Program-made: the position numbers and the translations under genes
Part shown: piece after piece, positions 26,665-39,867 of the stretch
Layout of the letters: every line of letters begins with the position of its first letter
Position numbering within the stretch: the stretch's first letter is position 1
Assembly (NCBI GenBank): GCA_937944855.1
Contig: CALFAY010000025.1
Location: 1-64,000, forward strand
Length of the DNA: 64,000 nt
Direction of reading: 5' to 3'
Source of the DNA: an uncultured Planctomycetota bacterium
GTDB lineage: Bacteria > Planctomycetota > Planctomycetia > Gemmatales > HRBIN36
The notes under the pieces: model-generated
What the model was told of the DNA's origin: nothing
Databases searched by the model: none
Seen by the model: the letters and a program-made list of their open reading frames with translations, nothing else

Positions 26665-27693
26665 ATGTTGCGTGAAGCCGTTCAACTGCTGATCGCCCGG
26701 CAGGACCTGCCTGAAAGCGTCATGGAGCAGGCGATGCAGGCGTTGATGACCGGCCAGGCCGAGGCGGCCGAGGCGGCGGCGTTCCTCACCGCTCTCCGCA
26801 TGAAGGGGGAAACGCCGGACGAGCTGGCGACGGCGGCACGGGTGCTGCGACGGCACATGGAACCGCTGCCAATCGGAAACCGCTCGGCGGCAGACACCTG
26901 CGGAACGGGTGGCGATCAGACAGGAACCCTCAACCTCAGCACGGCTGCTGCATTCGTGGTGGCGGGATGCGGCGTGCCGGTGGTCAAGCACGGCAATCGA
27001 GCGGTATCGAGCCGCAGCGGCAGTGCCGACGTGCTGACGGCTCTCGGCGTCCGCGTGGACGTGCCCCCAACCGTCGCCCTACGCTGTCTGGAGGAGGCGG
27101 GGATGGCCTTCTGCTTCGCGCCCCGCTACCACCCGGCTATGAAGCACGTCGCCCAGGTCCGGCAAGCCCTCGGTTTCCGAACGCTGTTCAATCTCCTCGG
27201 GCCGCTCTGCAATCCTGCCGGGGTTCGGCACCAGCTTCTCGGCGTGGGGCGGCCGGAATTGCTCGACCTGATGGCGAACACTTTGCTCCGCCTGGGATGC
27301 GGTGTAGCCTTCGTGGTCCACGGCAGCGACGGTCTGGACGAAGTATCGTTGACCGGCCCGACGCTGGTCCGCCGGGTCCGGCAAGGGAGGTTGGATCACC
27401 TGAGCTGGACGCCTGAAGATTTCGGCCTGCCGCGGCGTTCCCTTGAGGAGATTCGTGTCGCCGGCCCGGCGGAGAGTGCCGCTCGCATCGAGGCGGTGCT
27501 GACCGGCCGACACGGACCGGATCGGGATTTCGTCCTGGCAAACGCCGCTGCGGTTTTGGTTCTCGTTCGCGCCGCAGCCCATCTCAGCGACGCTGTCGCC
27601 AGGGCTGCTGAGGCGCTCGATTCCGGGAAAGCTCTGGCCGTTCTGCAAAAGCTCATCCGGGTGACCACGGAGGAAGGCATCGGTCAGTCGTAA
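26665..27693 (+). CDS. trpD: Anthranilate phosphoribosyltransferase
   Basis: The 342-residue enzyme joins anthranilate to PRPP in the tryptophan pathway. The PRPP-binding signature is intact: TCGTGGDQTGTLNLSTAAAF, then VVKHGNRAVSSRSGSADVLTALG. The helix and domain contacts of the family (FCFAPRYHPAMKHVAQVRQ, LGFRTLFNLLGPLCNPA) are present. The length matches the family. It is not next to other trp genes and is the first gene of a two-gene unit with the nucleoside-hydrolase-like gene 21 bases downstream. That association has no clear metabolic logic apart from shared ribosyl chemistry. Confidence 0.95.
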   Translation: MLREAVQLLIARQDLPESVMEQAMQALMTGQAEAAEAAAFLTALRMKGETPDELATAARVLRRHMEPLPIGNRSAADTCGTGGDQTGTLNLSTAAAFVVAGCGVPVVKHGNRAVSSRSGSADVLTALGVRVDVPPTVALRCLEEAGMAFCFAPRYHPAMKHVAQVRQALGFRTLFNLLGPLCNPAGVRHQLLGVGRPELLDLMANTLLRLGCGVAFVVHGSDGLDEVSLTGPTLVRRVRQGRLDHLSWTPEDFGLPRRSLEEIRVAGPAESAARIEAVLTGRHGPDRDFVLANAAAVLVLVRAAAHLSDAVARAAEALDSGKALAVLQKLIRVTTEEGIGQS

Positions 27694-27714
27694 GCCTGAA
27701 TGGGGAAGGACACC

Positions 27715-28647
27715 ATGAGTCAGAAGCTGATCCTTGTCACGGACATGGGCATCGACGGTGCGTTCGCAGCCGCCGTCGCTCTGTATGACAGCCAGTTCGA
27801 CGTGGTGGCCCTGGCGGCCTCGGCGGGGAATGTGTCCGCCGAACAGGCCACGCGAAACATTCAGGTGTTCATCGAAAACGTCGATCCGCCCAAATGGCCG
27901 CGCCTGGGCGAGGCCCTGCCGGTCCGATACCCCATCAATGCCCTGGAGCTTCACGGGCCGACTGGGTTCGGCCATGCGACGTTTCAGTGCGCCCAACTGC
28001 ACCACCACCACCCCGCCGACAAACTGCTCGTCGATCTGGTCCGTCAGAATTCCGGCGAGATCACGTTGGTGGTTCTTGCTCCCTGCACAACCGTAGCGCG
28101 GGCCTTGGATCGAGATGCCGAGTTTCAGCGCTCGCTCAAGCAGATCGTGATCGTCGGCGGTTCCCGACACGAGACGGGCGACGCCGGTCCGGTTTCCGAG
28201 TTCCATTTCACCTGTGATCCCGAAGCCGCCCGTCAAGTGCTCAAAGCCAATGTGCCGATCACGATTCTGCCCCTGGACGTGACTCGCCATGCCCTGTTTT
28301 CGCCTACCGAGTTGATGGAATTGCCCTGCGGCGACTCGCGGGGCTGCCGTTTCCTCCGCAAGATCGCTCCCTTCGGCGTGCAGGCCAGCGCCCAACATCT
28401 CGGCATCGAAGGCTTCTACCTTCGCGACGTGCTCGGCATTGCTTTTCTGGCCGTGCCGCAGGCGTTCAAGACCCGGCCCCTGCATGTGGACGTGGAAACC
28501 CGCGGCGAACTGACCCGCGGCATGAGCGTCGTGGACGAGCGCCGTCATCGCGGCATGCCCAACGTGCAATGGACTTACGAGGTGGACATGAACCTCGTCC
28601 GCTCCTACCTGTGGGACGTGCTGAGCCGATTCAAGGACAACGATTGA
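27715..28647 (+). CDS. Inosine-uridine nucleoside hydrolase fold protein with altered active site
   Basis: The 310-residue protein has the nucleoside hydrolase fold. The start ATG 27715 follows GGGGAAGGA. The family's calcium/ribose motif DTDPGxDDA reads VTDMGIDGA here, losing the first Asp and the last Asp of the DD pair. The later P-x-x-EFN motif reads PVSEFHF, and the HDPLA loop near the C-terminus reads RDVLG. The DPEAARQVL and RGMSVVD segments are still typical. In the standard family the hydrolase needs these Asp, Asn and His residues for calcium and leaving-group activation, so catalysis may be changed or lost. It overlaps the convergent membrane-protein gene by 17 bases. Confidence 0.85.
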   Translation: MSQKLILVTDMGIDGAFAAAVALYDSQFDVVALAASAGNVSAEQATRNIQVFIENVDPPKWPRLGEALPVRYPINALELHGPTGFGHATFQCAQLHHHHPADKLLVDLVRQNSGEITLVVLAPCTTVARALDRDAEFQRSLKQIVIVGGSRHETGDAGPVSEFHFTCDPEAARQVLKANVPITILPLDVTRHALFSPTELMELPCGDSRGCRFLRKIAPFGVQASAQHLGIEGFYLRDVLGIAFLAVPQAFKTRPLHVDVETRGELTRGMSVVDERRHRGMPNVQWTYEVDMNLVRSYLWDVLSRFKDND

Positions 28648-29257
28648 GCGGACCTTTCGCTTCGTCACGCTGCTTTGGCGAGGCAGCAGCCGAATCGGGA
28701 CAGGGGACCTCGCCGTCGCAATCGGCGGACGACGAAGTGCCGACGGTCGGCGGAACGGCTGGTGGCTTCGGTGCAGACGGTGCCTCATCGGGCAAAAGCA
28801 TCGGCGGTCGGCCGAAACGGGCACGCAGACGATTGATCGCCTCCAGGACGCGGGGACGACTGACCAGGTAAAGCTCCAGCTTCCGCTTGCCGGGAAAGTC
28901 CAGCAGAATGACGCCGATCAAGATCGTCAGCACGCCTTGTCCCGGTCCGAAAAGCATCACGGCCCCGGCAATCACCAGAATCACCCCGACCAGGTTCTTG
29001 AGGGCGAGCAGCGACCAGCGGACGACGGGATGCCGGTCCACCCACAAGCCTCGCTCCGAACGTTCCAGGAAATAATTGGCGGGCATGAAGATGACCAGGG
29101 CAGTTACGAACCCGACGCTGACCAGGGCCAACAGTGCCGCGAGACCGAGCGTCAAGAGGATGCTCGTCGCCGTCAGTCCCAGGGTATCTGAAAAATCGGT
29201 CAGCCAGTGCAACACAAAGAATCCCTCCGTCGGCGCCCGCTTTTCTCGGTACGCCAT
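28631..29257 (-). CDS. PGPGW-family membrane protein
   Basis: The 208-residue protein has hydrophobic segments at about residues 27-58 and 85-122. The second region contains AVMLFGPGQGVLTILIGVIL followed by LDFPGKRKLE, the hallmark of the PGPGW transmembrane family. The C-terminal 60 residues are Pro/Ala/Ser-rich and low complexity, ending inside the trpD-linked gene on the other strand. It is the last gene of a leftward run after the tricorn-like and M24 peptidases, 27 bases beyond the M24 stop. Its role is unknown. Confidence 0.82.
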   Translation of the reverse strand: MAYREKRAPTEGFFVLHWLTDFSDTLGLTATSILLTLGLAALLALVSVGFVTALVIFMPANYFLERSERGLWVDRHPVVRWSLLALKNLVGVILVIAGAVMLFGPGQGVLTILIGVILLDFPGKRKLELYLVSRPRVLEAINRLRARFGRPPMLLPDEAPSAPKPPAVPPTVGTSSSADCDGEVPCPDSAAASPKQRDEAKGPLNRCP

Positions 29258-29284
29258 CCTGAAGTTATTCGTTCGAGAGATGGA

Positions 29285-30475
29285 TTACTTGACAAGGGCC
29301 AACAGGGGCCAGACGCGCTCCTGCACGGTGCCGGTGACATGCACCTGTCCATCAGCAGCGACAAAAACGTTGACTTCCGAGCGGACGCCGAATTCCGGCA
29401 GGTAGATTCCCGGTTCGATGGAGAAGCAGGTCCGAGGCAGGACACGGCGGGTCTCGTGGGTTTCGAGATTGTCCATGTTGGCTCCATTGCCGTGCGTCTC
29501 CTGCCCGATGCTGTGCCCGGTACGGTGGCAGAAATAGTCGCCGTAGCCAGCCCGTCCGATCACGTCCCGCGCTGCCTGATCGACCTGCCAACCTTGAACG
29601 GGACGGCCAGCCGCGAAAGCCTCGCGGACAAAAGCAATGGCGGCATCCCGAGCCTGAGCCACGACGCGGAACACCTTCTCGAACTGGTCGGGGACATCGT
29701 GGCCCAGGTAGGCGACCTGAGTGTAATCGCTGTACACGGCCCGAGGTTGATCGAGCTTCGCCCACAGGTCGATGAGCACGAAGTCGCCTTTCTTCATGAC
29801 GACATCGGTCGTCGGCGTCGTCTCGTAGTGCGGATCGCCGCTGTGCGGACCCACGGCGACGATGGGCGGATGGTACGTCGTCAGGCCGTGCTCACGAAAG
29901 TGGTCGAGAATGAGCTGCACCACCTCGCTTTCCCGTGGGCCGGTTCCTTGATCCAGACGCCGGACGATGAACTCGAATGCCCGTTGGAAAGCCGAGGTCG
30001 TGTGCTTACTGGCTTCCAAGTGCATCTGCCATTGGTCGTCGTCCCAGACGGCTTCGAAGAGCTGAATCAAGTCGCCGGAAGAGACCGGTTCGACGCCGAA
30101 ACTGCGGATCAGTTCCACCGTACCGGCGTCGAGCTTGGAGACATAGGGATTGGCGTTGCGGGGCGAGTATTCCATCGCGACACGGCGAAAACCGCGAAGC
30201 ATTTCGGCCAGCCCTGCCTCCAGTTCCTGCCAGCGCAGGTAGATGCGCTTGCTTCCCGGCAGATGATCCAGCACGCCGGATTCGATGCGATGGACGAGCT
30301 TGCCCGGTTCGCCGCGGCGGGGCACGAAGTAGAACCACCGCCGCGACGTGGGCACCTGGCCTTCCAGATCAACGATCCGCCGGGCCAGCACGTTGCTGCC
30401 GCGGAAGTCGGCCAGGAGCCAGCCGTCTGAATCGAACTCGGCTATCGCCGCCTGCACGGCCGACAAATCGAACAT
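29285..30475 (-). CDS. M24 family metallopeptidase (Xaa-Pro aminopeptidase type)
   Basis: The 396-residue enzyme has a creatinase-like N-terminal domain and a C-terminal pita-bread domain. All five metal ligands can be located: Asp in VLIDLWAK, Asp in YSDYTQV, His in RTGHSIG, Glu in SIEPGIY and Glu in VRSEVNVF. This predicts a two-metal aminopeptidase that removes a residue before proline. The start ATG 30475 is preceded by GGAG; a GTG at 30490 is also in frame. It lies 24 bases after the tricorn-like protease gene, so small peptides made by that protease would be its natural substrates. Confidence 0.9.
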   Translation of the reverse strand: MFDLSAVQAAIAEFDSDGWLLADFRGSNVLARRIVDLEGQVPTSRRWFYFVPRRGEPGKLVHRIESGVLDHLPGSKRIYLRWQELEAGLAEMLRGFRRVAMEYSPRNANPYVSKLDAGTVELIRSFGVEPVSSGDLIQLFEAVWDDDQWQMHLEASKHTTSAFQRAFEFIVRRLDQGTGPRESEVVQLILDHFREHGLTTYHPPIVAVGPHSGDPHYETTPTTDVVMKKGDFVLIDLWAKLDQPRAVYSDYTQVAYLGHDVPDQFEKVFRVVAQARDAAIAFVREAFAAGRPVQGWQVDQAARDVIGRAGYGDYFCHRTGHSIGQETHGNGANMDNLETHETRRVLPRTCFSIEPGIYLPEFGVRSEVNVFVAADGQVHVTGTVQERVWPLLALVK

Positions 30476-30499
30476 GGCATCTCCGAGCACAACACCAGC

Positions 30500-33841
<3,342 letters not shown>

Positions 33842-33955
33842 GGTGAGGTTCCTCACAGGGAGATCAATCTTGGAGTCTATACGCCGCATCCGCTGGGAAA
33901 GTCCGTTGTTATCTTGGCAGGAAGCGTAAGGATTGCAAGGGCGGGAGCCGCCAGA

Positions 33956-35467
33956 TCAGCGAACGGCATCGAGTCGGCGACGCAGTTCAGCGGCGACGCG
34001 CTGCGGATCATCGGCGGCACAGACGGCGTTTCCGACGGCGATGCGTCTCATTCCGCAGGCCAGCACCCGATCCACGTTTTCCAGCGTGATGCCACCGATG
34101 GCAAATGCCGGCAGCGATGTAGCCGAGGCCGCGTAGCGAACGTAATCCAGGCCCGCGAACGAATCGAAGTCTTTGGTCTGGCTCGGAAACGTGGGACCGA
34201 TCCCGACGTAATCTGCTCCATCCAGGAGGGCTTGGCGTAGTTGCTCGGGATTGTGCGTGCTGACGCCGACCAGCATTTCCGGGCCGACGATGCGGCGTGC
34301 TTCCTTGACAGGCAAATCGTCCTGTCCGACATGTACACCGTCCGCCTCGCACAGCCGGGCCAGGTCCGGTCGGTCGTTGATGATGAACAAGGCCCCCGCT
34401 TCCCGGGTCCACTTGCGGAGCAGCCGGGCACGCTCAAGCAATTCCCGGTCCGCCAGCTTCTTCTCCCTCAGTTGAATCGCCTGTGCTCCGCCGGCCAGGG
34501 CTTCGCGCACGGTCCATTCCATCGAAGCGGCACAGGTCGCCACGCTGACGAGGACGTACAGGCGGACGTCAGCCAGCCGCTGCGGCGCCGCCAGGCTGCC
34601 CAGCAGAGCTTTTTCCAGCGTGTAAACCCGGTAGCGGATCGATTCTAAGGACCGACCGAGGTTTGGGTCGTGGAGCTTGCCGTATTCTTCGAGGGATCGC
34701 AGGGCCTCTTGCAAGCGCTTGGAGGCCGCCTGAACCACGGCCGTGAGCGAGGTTCGCTGCAATTCGCCAGAGGTGCTCAGCGTTGTGCCGACGTCATGCA
34801 CGGTGTCTCGCGAAGTCAGAAGCAGTCGGCTCGGCAGGATTGAAAGTGCTTGGGTAAGGTCGTGCCGAAGCGATTTCAATTCGCCGCTGAGAAGCGCATC
34901 GTTGAGGACGAATCGGCAGTAGTCCTCCAGGGTCCGCAGGGCCTCCCGGGCGCGATTGGCGTTGGCGTCGAGGATGCGAGCGGAATCTATCTGCTCAGTT
35001 GGTTCCAGGATTTGCAGCGGCTCCTCCAGGCGAAGCGGCTCGGGTCGTAGCTGGGCTTCGATGCGGCCGACGCTCAGTCCGGCGGTTTCCAGTTTGCCCC
35101 GCAGTTCCGCGTCTTCCTGAAGCACTGCCAGGAAGAGGTGCTCCGTGGCGACGACGCTTTCGCCGCACAGTTCCCGGGCCACACGCCGAGCGGCAAATGC
35201 CAGCATGGCCGAGAGGCCTTGCGTGCTTGGCGGCGGCAGGTCGCCTGGCAACGGTTCCAGGTCGTGGAACGACAGACCGACCAGCCGGGTAATGTGGCCA
35301 GGCTCCAATCCCTGCTCCCGAACCAGCCCGGCGGGGCGACCTTCCTCCTCCAAAAGCAGAGCGGCCAGCACATGCCGGGCTTCGATTTCGCTCAAGCCCT
35401 GACCCCGGGCCAGATGCTCGGCCGCTGCCAAGGCCCGTGCTACGGCCAGCGTCATTTCAGGAAGCAT
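33956..35467 (-). CDS. thiE: Clp_N - ThiD2 - ThiE fusion protein (thiamine-phosphate synthase)
   Basis: The 503-residue chain holds three domains. Residues 1-145 contain two Clp N-terminal repeats (EARHVLAALLLEEEGRPAGL, then VATEHLFLAVLQEDAELRG). Residues about 160-290 form a ThiD2-type domain (ARILDANANRAREALRTLED, RHDLTQ, RDTVHDVGT), described in other bacteria as an HMP-phosphate kinase. Residues about 303-500 are ThiE, with AIQLREK, FIINDRPDLA, VHVGQDDLP, GVSTHN, YVGIGPTFPSQTK and FAIGGI, which couples HMP-PP to the thiazole phosphate. ThiD2-ThiE fusions are known; the Clp_N part in front is unexpected because it normally binds substrates for Clp proteases. It overlaps the DUF1802 gene by 11 bases. 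Confidence 0.88.
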   Translation of the reverse strand: MLPEMTLAVARALAAAEHLARGQGLSEIEARHVLAALLLEEEGRPAGLVREQGLEPGHITRLVGLSFHDLEPLPGDLPPPSTQGLSAMLAFAARRVARELCGESVVATEHLFLAVLQEDAELRGKLETAGLSVGRIEAQLRPEPLRLEEPLQILEPTEQIDSARILDANANRAREALRTLEDYCRFVLNDALLSGELKSLRHDLTQALSILPSRLLLTSRDTVHDVGTTLSTSGELQRTSLTAVVQAASKRLQEALRSLEEYGKLHDPNLGRSLESIRYRVYTLEKALLGSLAAPQRLADVRLYVLVSVATCAASMEWTVREALAGGAQAIQLREKKLADRELLERARLLRKWTREAGALFIINDRPDLARLCEADGVHVGQDDLPVKEARRIVGPEMLVGVSTHNPEQLRQALLDGADYVGIGPTFPSQTKDFDSFAGLDYVRYAASATSLPAFAIGGITLENVDRVLACGMRRIAVGNAVCAADDPQRVAAELRRRLDAVR

Positions 35468-36032
35468 TGCTGGCCTCCCGGCCTAAAGCGGCCTCGATGC
35501 GACGACGGTGCCGCTCGAACTCGGCATCGTTCAGGACAGGTCGGGCTTCTGCGTCGGACAGGTCGGAGGCCAATTGGACCCAGCTTCGGCAACCGGCGTA
35601 TTCAGGAAGGTCCGGGATTCGCACCTGCTCGGGCAACGCTAAGACGCGCACGAGGAGCAGAAACAGTCCTGGCTGTCGATAATGGAACCGCTGGCGGATA
35701 GTCGCTTCGGTCCAGAAGTGGTAGGGGGCCAACCGCAGGACATCGGCTTCGTTGTCCAGCCACCTGCTTTCCACGATCTCCGCGACAAGTCGGATCGGCA
35801 CCGTTCCGTCAGCGGGTCGGTCGTGTTGGGCTTTCTCCAGGACGGGCAAGGCGGCCGGAACCACGCCCTGCTCTTGTTGGTGCAACCAGGTCGGGAACAA
35901 CCAGAAACGCCGTTGCTGGACCTCGAAGCCGTCGGGCTGATCGGAGATGCCCCCTTTGCGAAGCACCAGCGTCTGCCAGCCTTGCTCCAGCAGCCGACAG
36001 ATCACCGCCCACTCTTTGAGTGCCTGACGCAT
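35457..36032 (-). CDS. DUF1802 family protein
   Basis: The 191-residue protein begins ALKEWAVICRLLEQGWQTLVL and continues RKGGI, RRFWLFPTWLHQQ, the typical DUF1802 opening. The family is found in cyanobacteria, archaea and planctomycetes, and its biochemical role is unknown. ATG 36032 gives the conserved N-terminus directly; five extra residues to 36047 are possible. It sits between ruvC and the thiE fusion in the ispF-cysS-ruvC run and overlaps the thiE fusion start, so it is part of that operon. No signal peptide or membrane segment is seen. Confidence 0.85.
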   Translation of the reverse strand: MRQALKEWAVICRLLEQGWQTLVLRKGGISDQPDGFEVQQRRFWLFPTWLHQQEQGVVPAALPVLEKAQHDRPADGTVPIRLVAEIVESRWLDNEADVLRLAPYHFWTEATIRQRFHYRQPGLFLLLVRVLALPEQVRIPDLPEYAGCRSWVQLASDLSDAEARPVLNDAEFERHRRRIEAALGREASNAS

Positions 36033-36117
36033 GGCTGACCCGGACAACCCACCGAAGGCCCCGTCACATGGTCAGTTTAGGGGAGGGTCGGCGGTAACGG
36101 AAATGGTGCTTCAATCC

Positions 36118-36696
36118 TTACGACGCCTTCCGGAGCGTCAGATGATAATGGCACAGGGCGGCGGCCAGAGCGTCGGCCACGTCGGGTGGTTCGGGCACGA
36201 AGTTGAGGTGCAATTCCCGTTGCATAGTCAGCTGGATGGCGTTTTTGCTGGCTTGACCGCTGCCGGTAATGACCTTTTTGATCTGCGTGGCCGTGTAGCT
36301 CATACACGGGATGCGCCGATGGGCTGCGGCCAACAGAAGCACACCGCGGGCATGGGCCATGAGCACTGCGGTGCGGGGATGGGCGTGATGAGCGAAAAGT
36401 TCCTCGATCACCACGGCCCCCGGCTGGAACTGGTCCAGCACTCCAGACACGCCTTCGTAGAGAGACTGGAGCCTCAAGGCCAAAGAGCGCCCGGCAGAGC
36501 GGATCACCCCGGCTTCGACGAGGACGGGAACTGCGGAAGTCGCGTCTCCTGCTGGCTCTGCTGGGGCGCTTATGTGCCCCGCTCGCTGGGGCATGTCGAG
36601 TAAAGCATATCCGGTGATGTGCAGGCCGGGATCCAGCCCGAGAATGCGTCCCGGGTCGTTTGCCGGTTCTGAGCCGTTCAGCTTCCTAATCGCCAC
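36118..36696 (-). CDS. ruvC: Holliday junction resolvase RuvC
   Basis: The 192-residue nuclease resolves Holliday junctions with RuvAB. The catalytic acids are in ILGLDPGL (first Asp near residue 22), VVIEELFA (Glu) and PPDVADALAAALCH (both C-terminal Asp). An N-terminal extension of about 15 residues precedes the conserved strand. The start overlaps the cysS stop by 19 bases, so it is coupled to cysS. ruvA and ruvB are not in the window. Two internal insertions (GHISAPAEPAGDATSAVPVL) lengthen the usual loop between the first two motifs. Confidence 0.94.
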   Translation of the reverse strand: MAIRKLNGSEPANDPGRILGLDPGLHITGYALLDMPQRAGHISAPAEPAGDATSAVPVLVEAGVIRSAGRSLALRLQSLYEGVSGVLDQFQPGAVVIEELFAHHAHPRTAVLMAHARGVLLLAAAHRRIPCMSYTATQIKKVITGSGQASKNAIQLTMQRELHLNFVPEPPDVADALAAALCHYHLTLRKAS

Positions 36697-38195
36697 GTCG
36701 TCCCTCCTGGACGATCTTCCAACGTAATGCCAAGCTCGCCCAAGCGCTGCCGGATGGTATCGGCCATGGCGAAGTTCTTGGCCTTACGGCATTCGGTCCG
36801 CAGGTCGATCAATAATTGGATCAGGCCGGTCACGAGGCTGTCACCGGCAGCTTCCTTGCGGGGCGGCGGTTCCTGGAACAGGCCGAGAATCTGGCTCAAT
36901 TCCCGAAGCACGACGACCGCCCGACGGAACTCGGCGACTTTGGCCGGGTCCGGTTCGCTTTCCAGTTTCGCTTGATCGGCATAGCGGTTGATCGCGGACA
37001 GCAGTTCATGCAGGACGCCCAACGCCCCGGCCGTGTTGAAGTCGTCGTCCATGTTTTCCAGGAAGCGGTCCCGCAAGCGGGCCACTCCGGTCAGAAACGC
37101 TCCCTCGGCGACGAACTCGGTTCTCCGTCTCGGGGCCTCCAGGTTGTAAAACGACTCGCCGGTGATCCGCTGGAACCGTTCGAAGAAACGGTAGAAGCTC
37201 TCCAGGCCCCGACGCAGCTCGACAAGCCGATCCTCGCTGTACTCGATGGGGCTGCGGTAATGCGTGCTCAAAAGCAGAACCCGCAGCGTCTCCGGAGAAT
37301 GCTTCTCGAACAGCTTGCTGACGACGATCTCGTTGCCGAGGCTCTTGGACATCTTTTCCAACTCGCCGGCGGCGTACGGATCATCCTTGATCTTGCGGCT
37401 CTGGGAGCGGATCTTCATCAGGCCGTTGTGCAACCAGTAACGGACGAAGGGCTTGCCCGTGTACGATTCCGACTGGGCCAGTTCGTTCTCATGGTGCGGG
37501 AACTGGAGATCGAGACCGCCGCCGTGGATGTCGAACGTCTCGCCCAGGAGCTTCATGGTCATAGCGGAGCACTCGATGTGCCAGCCGGGTCGGCCCGGAC
37601 CCCAGGGGCTGTCCCAGAAAGGCTCGCCAGGCTTGGCCCGCTTCCACAGGGCGAAGTCGCCCTTGAATCGCTTTCGGGCCGCCCCCTCGACATCCTCGCC
37701 CTGCTCCATCTCCTCGATCCGGCGGTTGCACAGCTTGCCGTAGTCGGGATCCTTGGTCACGTCGAAATAGACGTCCCCCTCGGCAATGTAGGCAAAGCCT
37801 TTGTCGATCAGTCCCTGGATGATCCGAATGATGTCGGGAATGTGCTCCGTGGCCCGGGGGAAGAAGTCGATGCCGGTGACACCCAGTTTTTTGAGGTTTT
37901 CCCTGTAATCGGCCTCGACTTCTCGGGCGATTTCCTTCCAGTCCCGATTCTGCCTGCGGGCCTCGTTGATGATCTTGTCGTCGATGTCGGTGATGTTGAC
38001 CACGAACGTGACCTGATAGCCGAGATAGGTCAGATAGCGCTTGATGGTGTCGAAGATGACGGGACCGACCATGTGGCCGACGTGGCTCGGCTTGTACACC
38101 GTCGGTCCGCAGACGTACATGCCGACCTTGCCGGGCACGACGGGTTGAAAGATTTCCTTCTGACGGGTCAAGGTATTGGAGATGCGCAGCGTCAT
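36678..38195 (-). CDS. cysS: Cysteinyl-tRNA synthetase
   Basis: The 505-residue class I enzyme charges tRNA-Cys. The HIGH-type motif lies in KPSHVGHMVGP and the KMSKS motif in EKMSKSLGNEIV. The zinc site is complete: Cys in MYVCGPTVY, Cys and His in GWHIECSAM, and the FPHHENELAQSE segment. The DALR anticodon-binding helical domain follows (AEFRRAVVVLRELSQILGLF). The first ATG lies 4 bases inside the end of ispF, so it is translationally coupled. Length and domain order match the family, with nothing unusual in the core. Confidence 0.97.
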   Translation of the reverse strand: MTLRISNTLTRQKEIFQPVVPGKVGMYVCGPTVYKPSHVGHMVGPVIFDTIKRYLTYLGYQVTFVVNITDIDDKIINEARRQNRDWKEIAREVEADYRENLKKLGVTGIDFFPRATEHIPDIIRIIQGLIDKGFAYIAEGDVYFDVTKDPDYGKLCNRRIEEMEQGEDVEGAARKRFKGDFALWKRAKPGEPFWDSPWGPGRPGWHIECSAMTMKLLGETFDIHGGGLDLQFPHHENELAQSESYTGKPFVRYWLHNGLMKIRSQSRKIKDDPYAAGELEKMSKSLGNEIVVSKLFEKHSPETLRVLLLSTHYRSPIEYSEDRLVELRRGLESFYRFFERFQRITGESFYNLEAPRRRTEFVAEGAFLTGVARLRDRFLENMDDDFNTAGALGVLHELLSAINRYADQAKLESEPDPAKVAEFRRAVVVLRELSQILGLFQEPPPRKEAAGDSLVTGLIQLLIDLRTECRKAKNFAMADTIRQRLGELGITLEDRPGGTTWRLGS

Positions 38196-38710
38196 GGTTT
38201 GTTTGCAGTATGAGAATCGCCAGGTTCCCGCCGGGCGATCAGGACCACGGCCTGGCAGGCGATGGCTTCCTTGCGGCCGATGTGGCCGACGCTCTCGCCG
38301 GTCTTGGCCTTCACGTTGACCGCCTCCCGGGGCAGACCGAGGAGGTCGGCGAGTCGGCCCCGCATCCGCTCCTTGATCGGCCCCAGCTTCGGTTCCTCGG
38401 CGAAAATGATGACATCCAGGTTGACGGGACGGAAGCCCAGTTTGTCCAGGCGCTCCATAGCGGAGCGGACGAACAGCGATGAATCGGCATCCCGCCAGCG
38501 GGGGTCGGTGTCGGGAAAAGCGTCGCCGATGTCGCCCAGGCCCGCCGCGCCGAGCAGGGCATCCGTGACGGCGTGCAGGACGACGTCGGCATCGCTGTGC
38601 CCGGACAGGCCGTGATCCTGTTCGATCCGCACCCCGCCCAGGATCAGCGGTCTGCCCCCCACCAGGCGATGGGTGTCATGTCCGATGCCGATGCGAATCC
38701 GCGGCTCCAC
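38192..38710 (-). CDS. ispF: 2-C-methyl-D-erythritol 2,4-cyclodiphosphate synthase
   Basis: The 172-residue enzyme makes MEcPP in the non-mevalonate isoprenoid pathway. Zinc ligands are visible at D12 and H14 in GIGHDTHRL and H46 in DADVVLHAVTDALLGA. The conserved GDIGDAFPDTDPRW loop and the KAKTGESVGHIGRKEAI segment are present. It is the first gene of the leftward ispF-cysS-ruvC-DUF1802-thiE run and is divergent from the moxR gene at 38807. The last 15 residues are variable. The gap 38711-38806 would hold promoters for both directions, but no clear pair was seen. Confidence 0.96.
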   Translation of the reverse strand: MEPRIRIGIGHDTHRLVGGRPLILGGVRIEQDHGLSGHSDADVVLHAVTDALLGAAGLGDIGDAFPDTDPRWRDADSSLFVRSAMERLDKLGFRPVNLDVIIFAEEPKLGPIKERMRGRLADLLGLPREAVNVKAKTGESVGHIGRKEAIACQAVVLIARREPGDSHTANKP

Positions 38711-38806
38711 GGCCTACCTCGTGCTCACTTTCGGATATCCGTTTCGTTGCTATTGTAAGATAAGAGGAAGGAGAAAACCGTCCCAAAACCCTTTCAGGAG
38801 CCGTGC

Positions 38807-39841
<1,035 letters not shown>

Positions 39842-39867
39842 ACTGTCCCTCGCAGGTTCGAACGCCG

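Noticed and set aside
27079..28824. A 581-codon leftward frame opposite trpD and the nucleoside-hydrolase gene
   Set aside because: No family features, and it runs through two genes with intact signatures on the opposite strand.
36816..38213. A 465-codon rightward frame opposite cysS
   Set aside because: cysS is complete with all catalytic motifs; the antisense frame shows no family features.
39849..39867. GGTTCGAACGCC, resembling a tRNA T-loop
   Set aside because: No acceptor or anticodon stem can be built around it, and the upstream bases belong to moxR.
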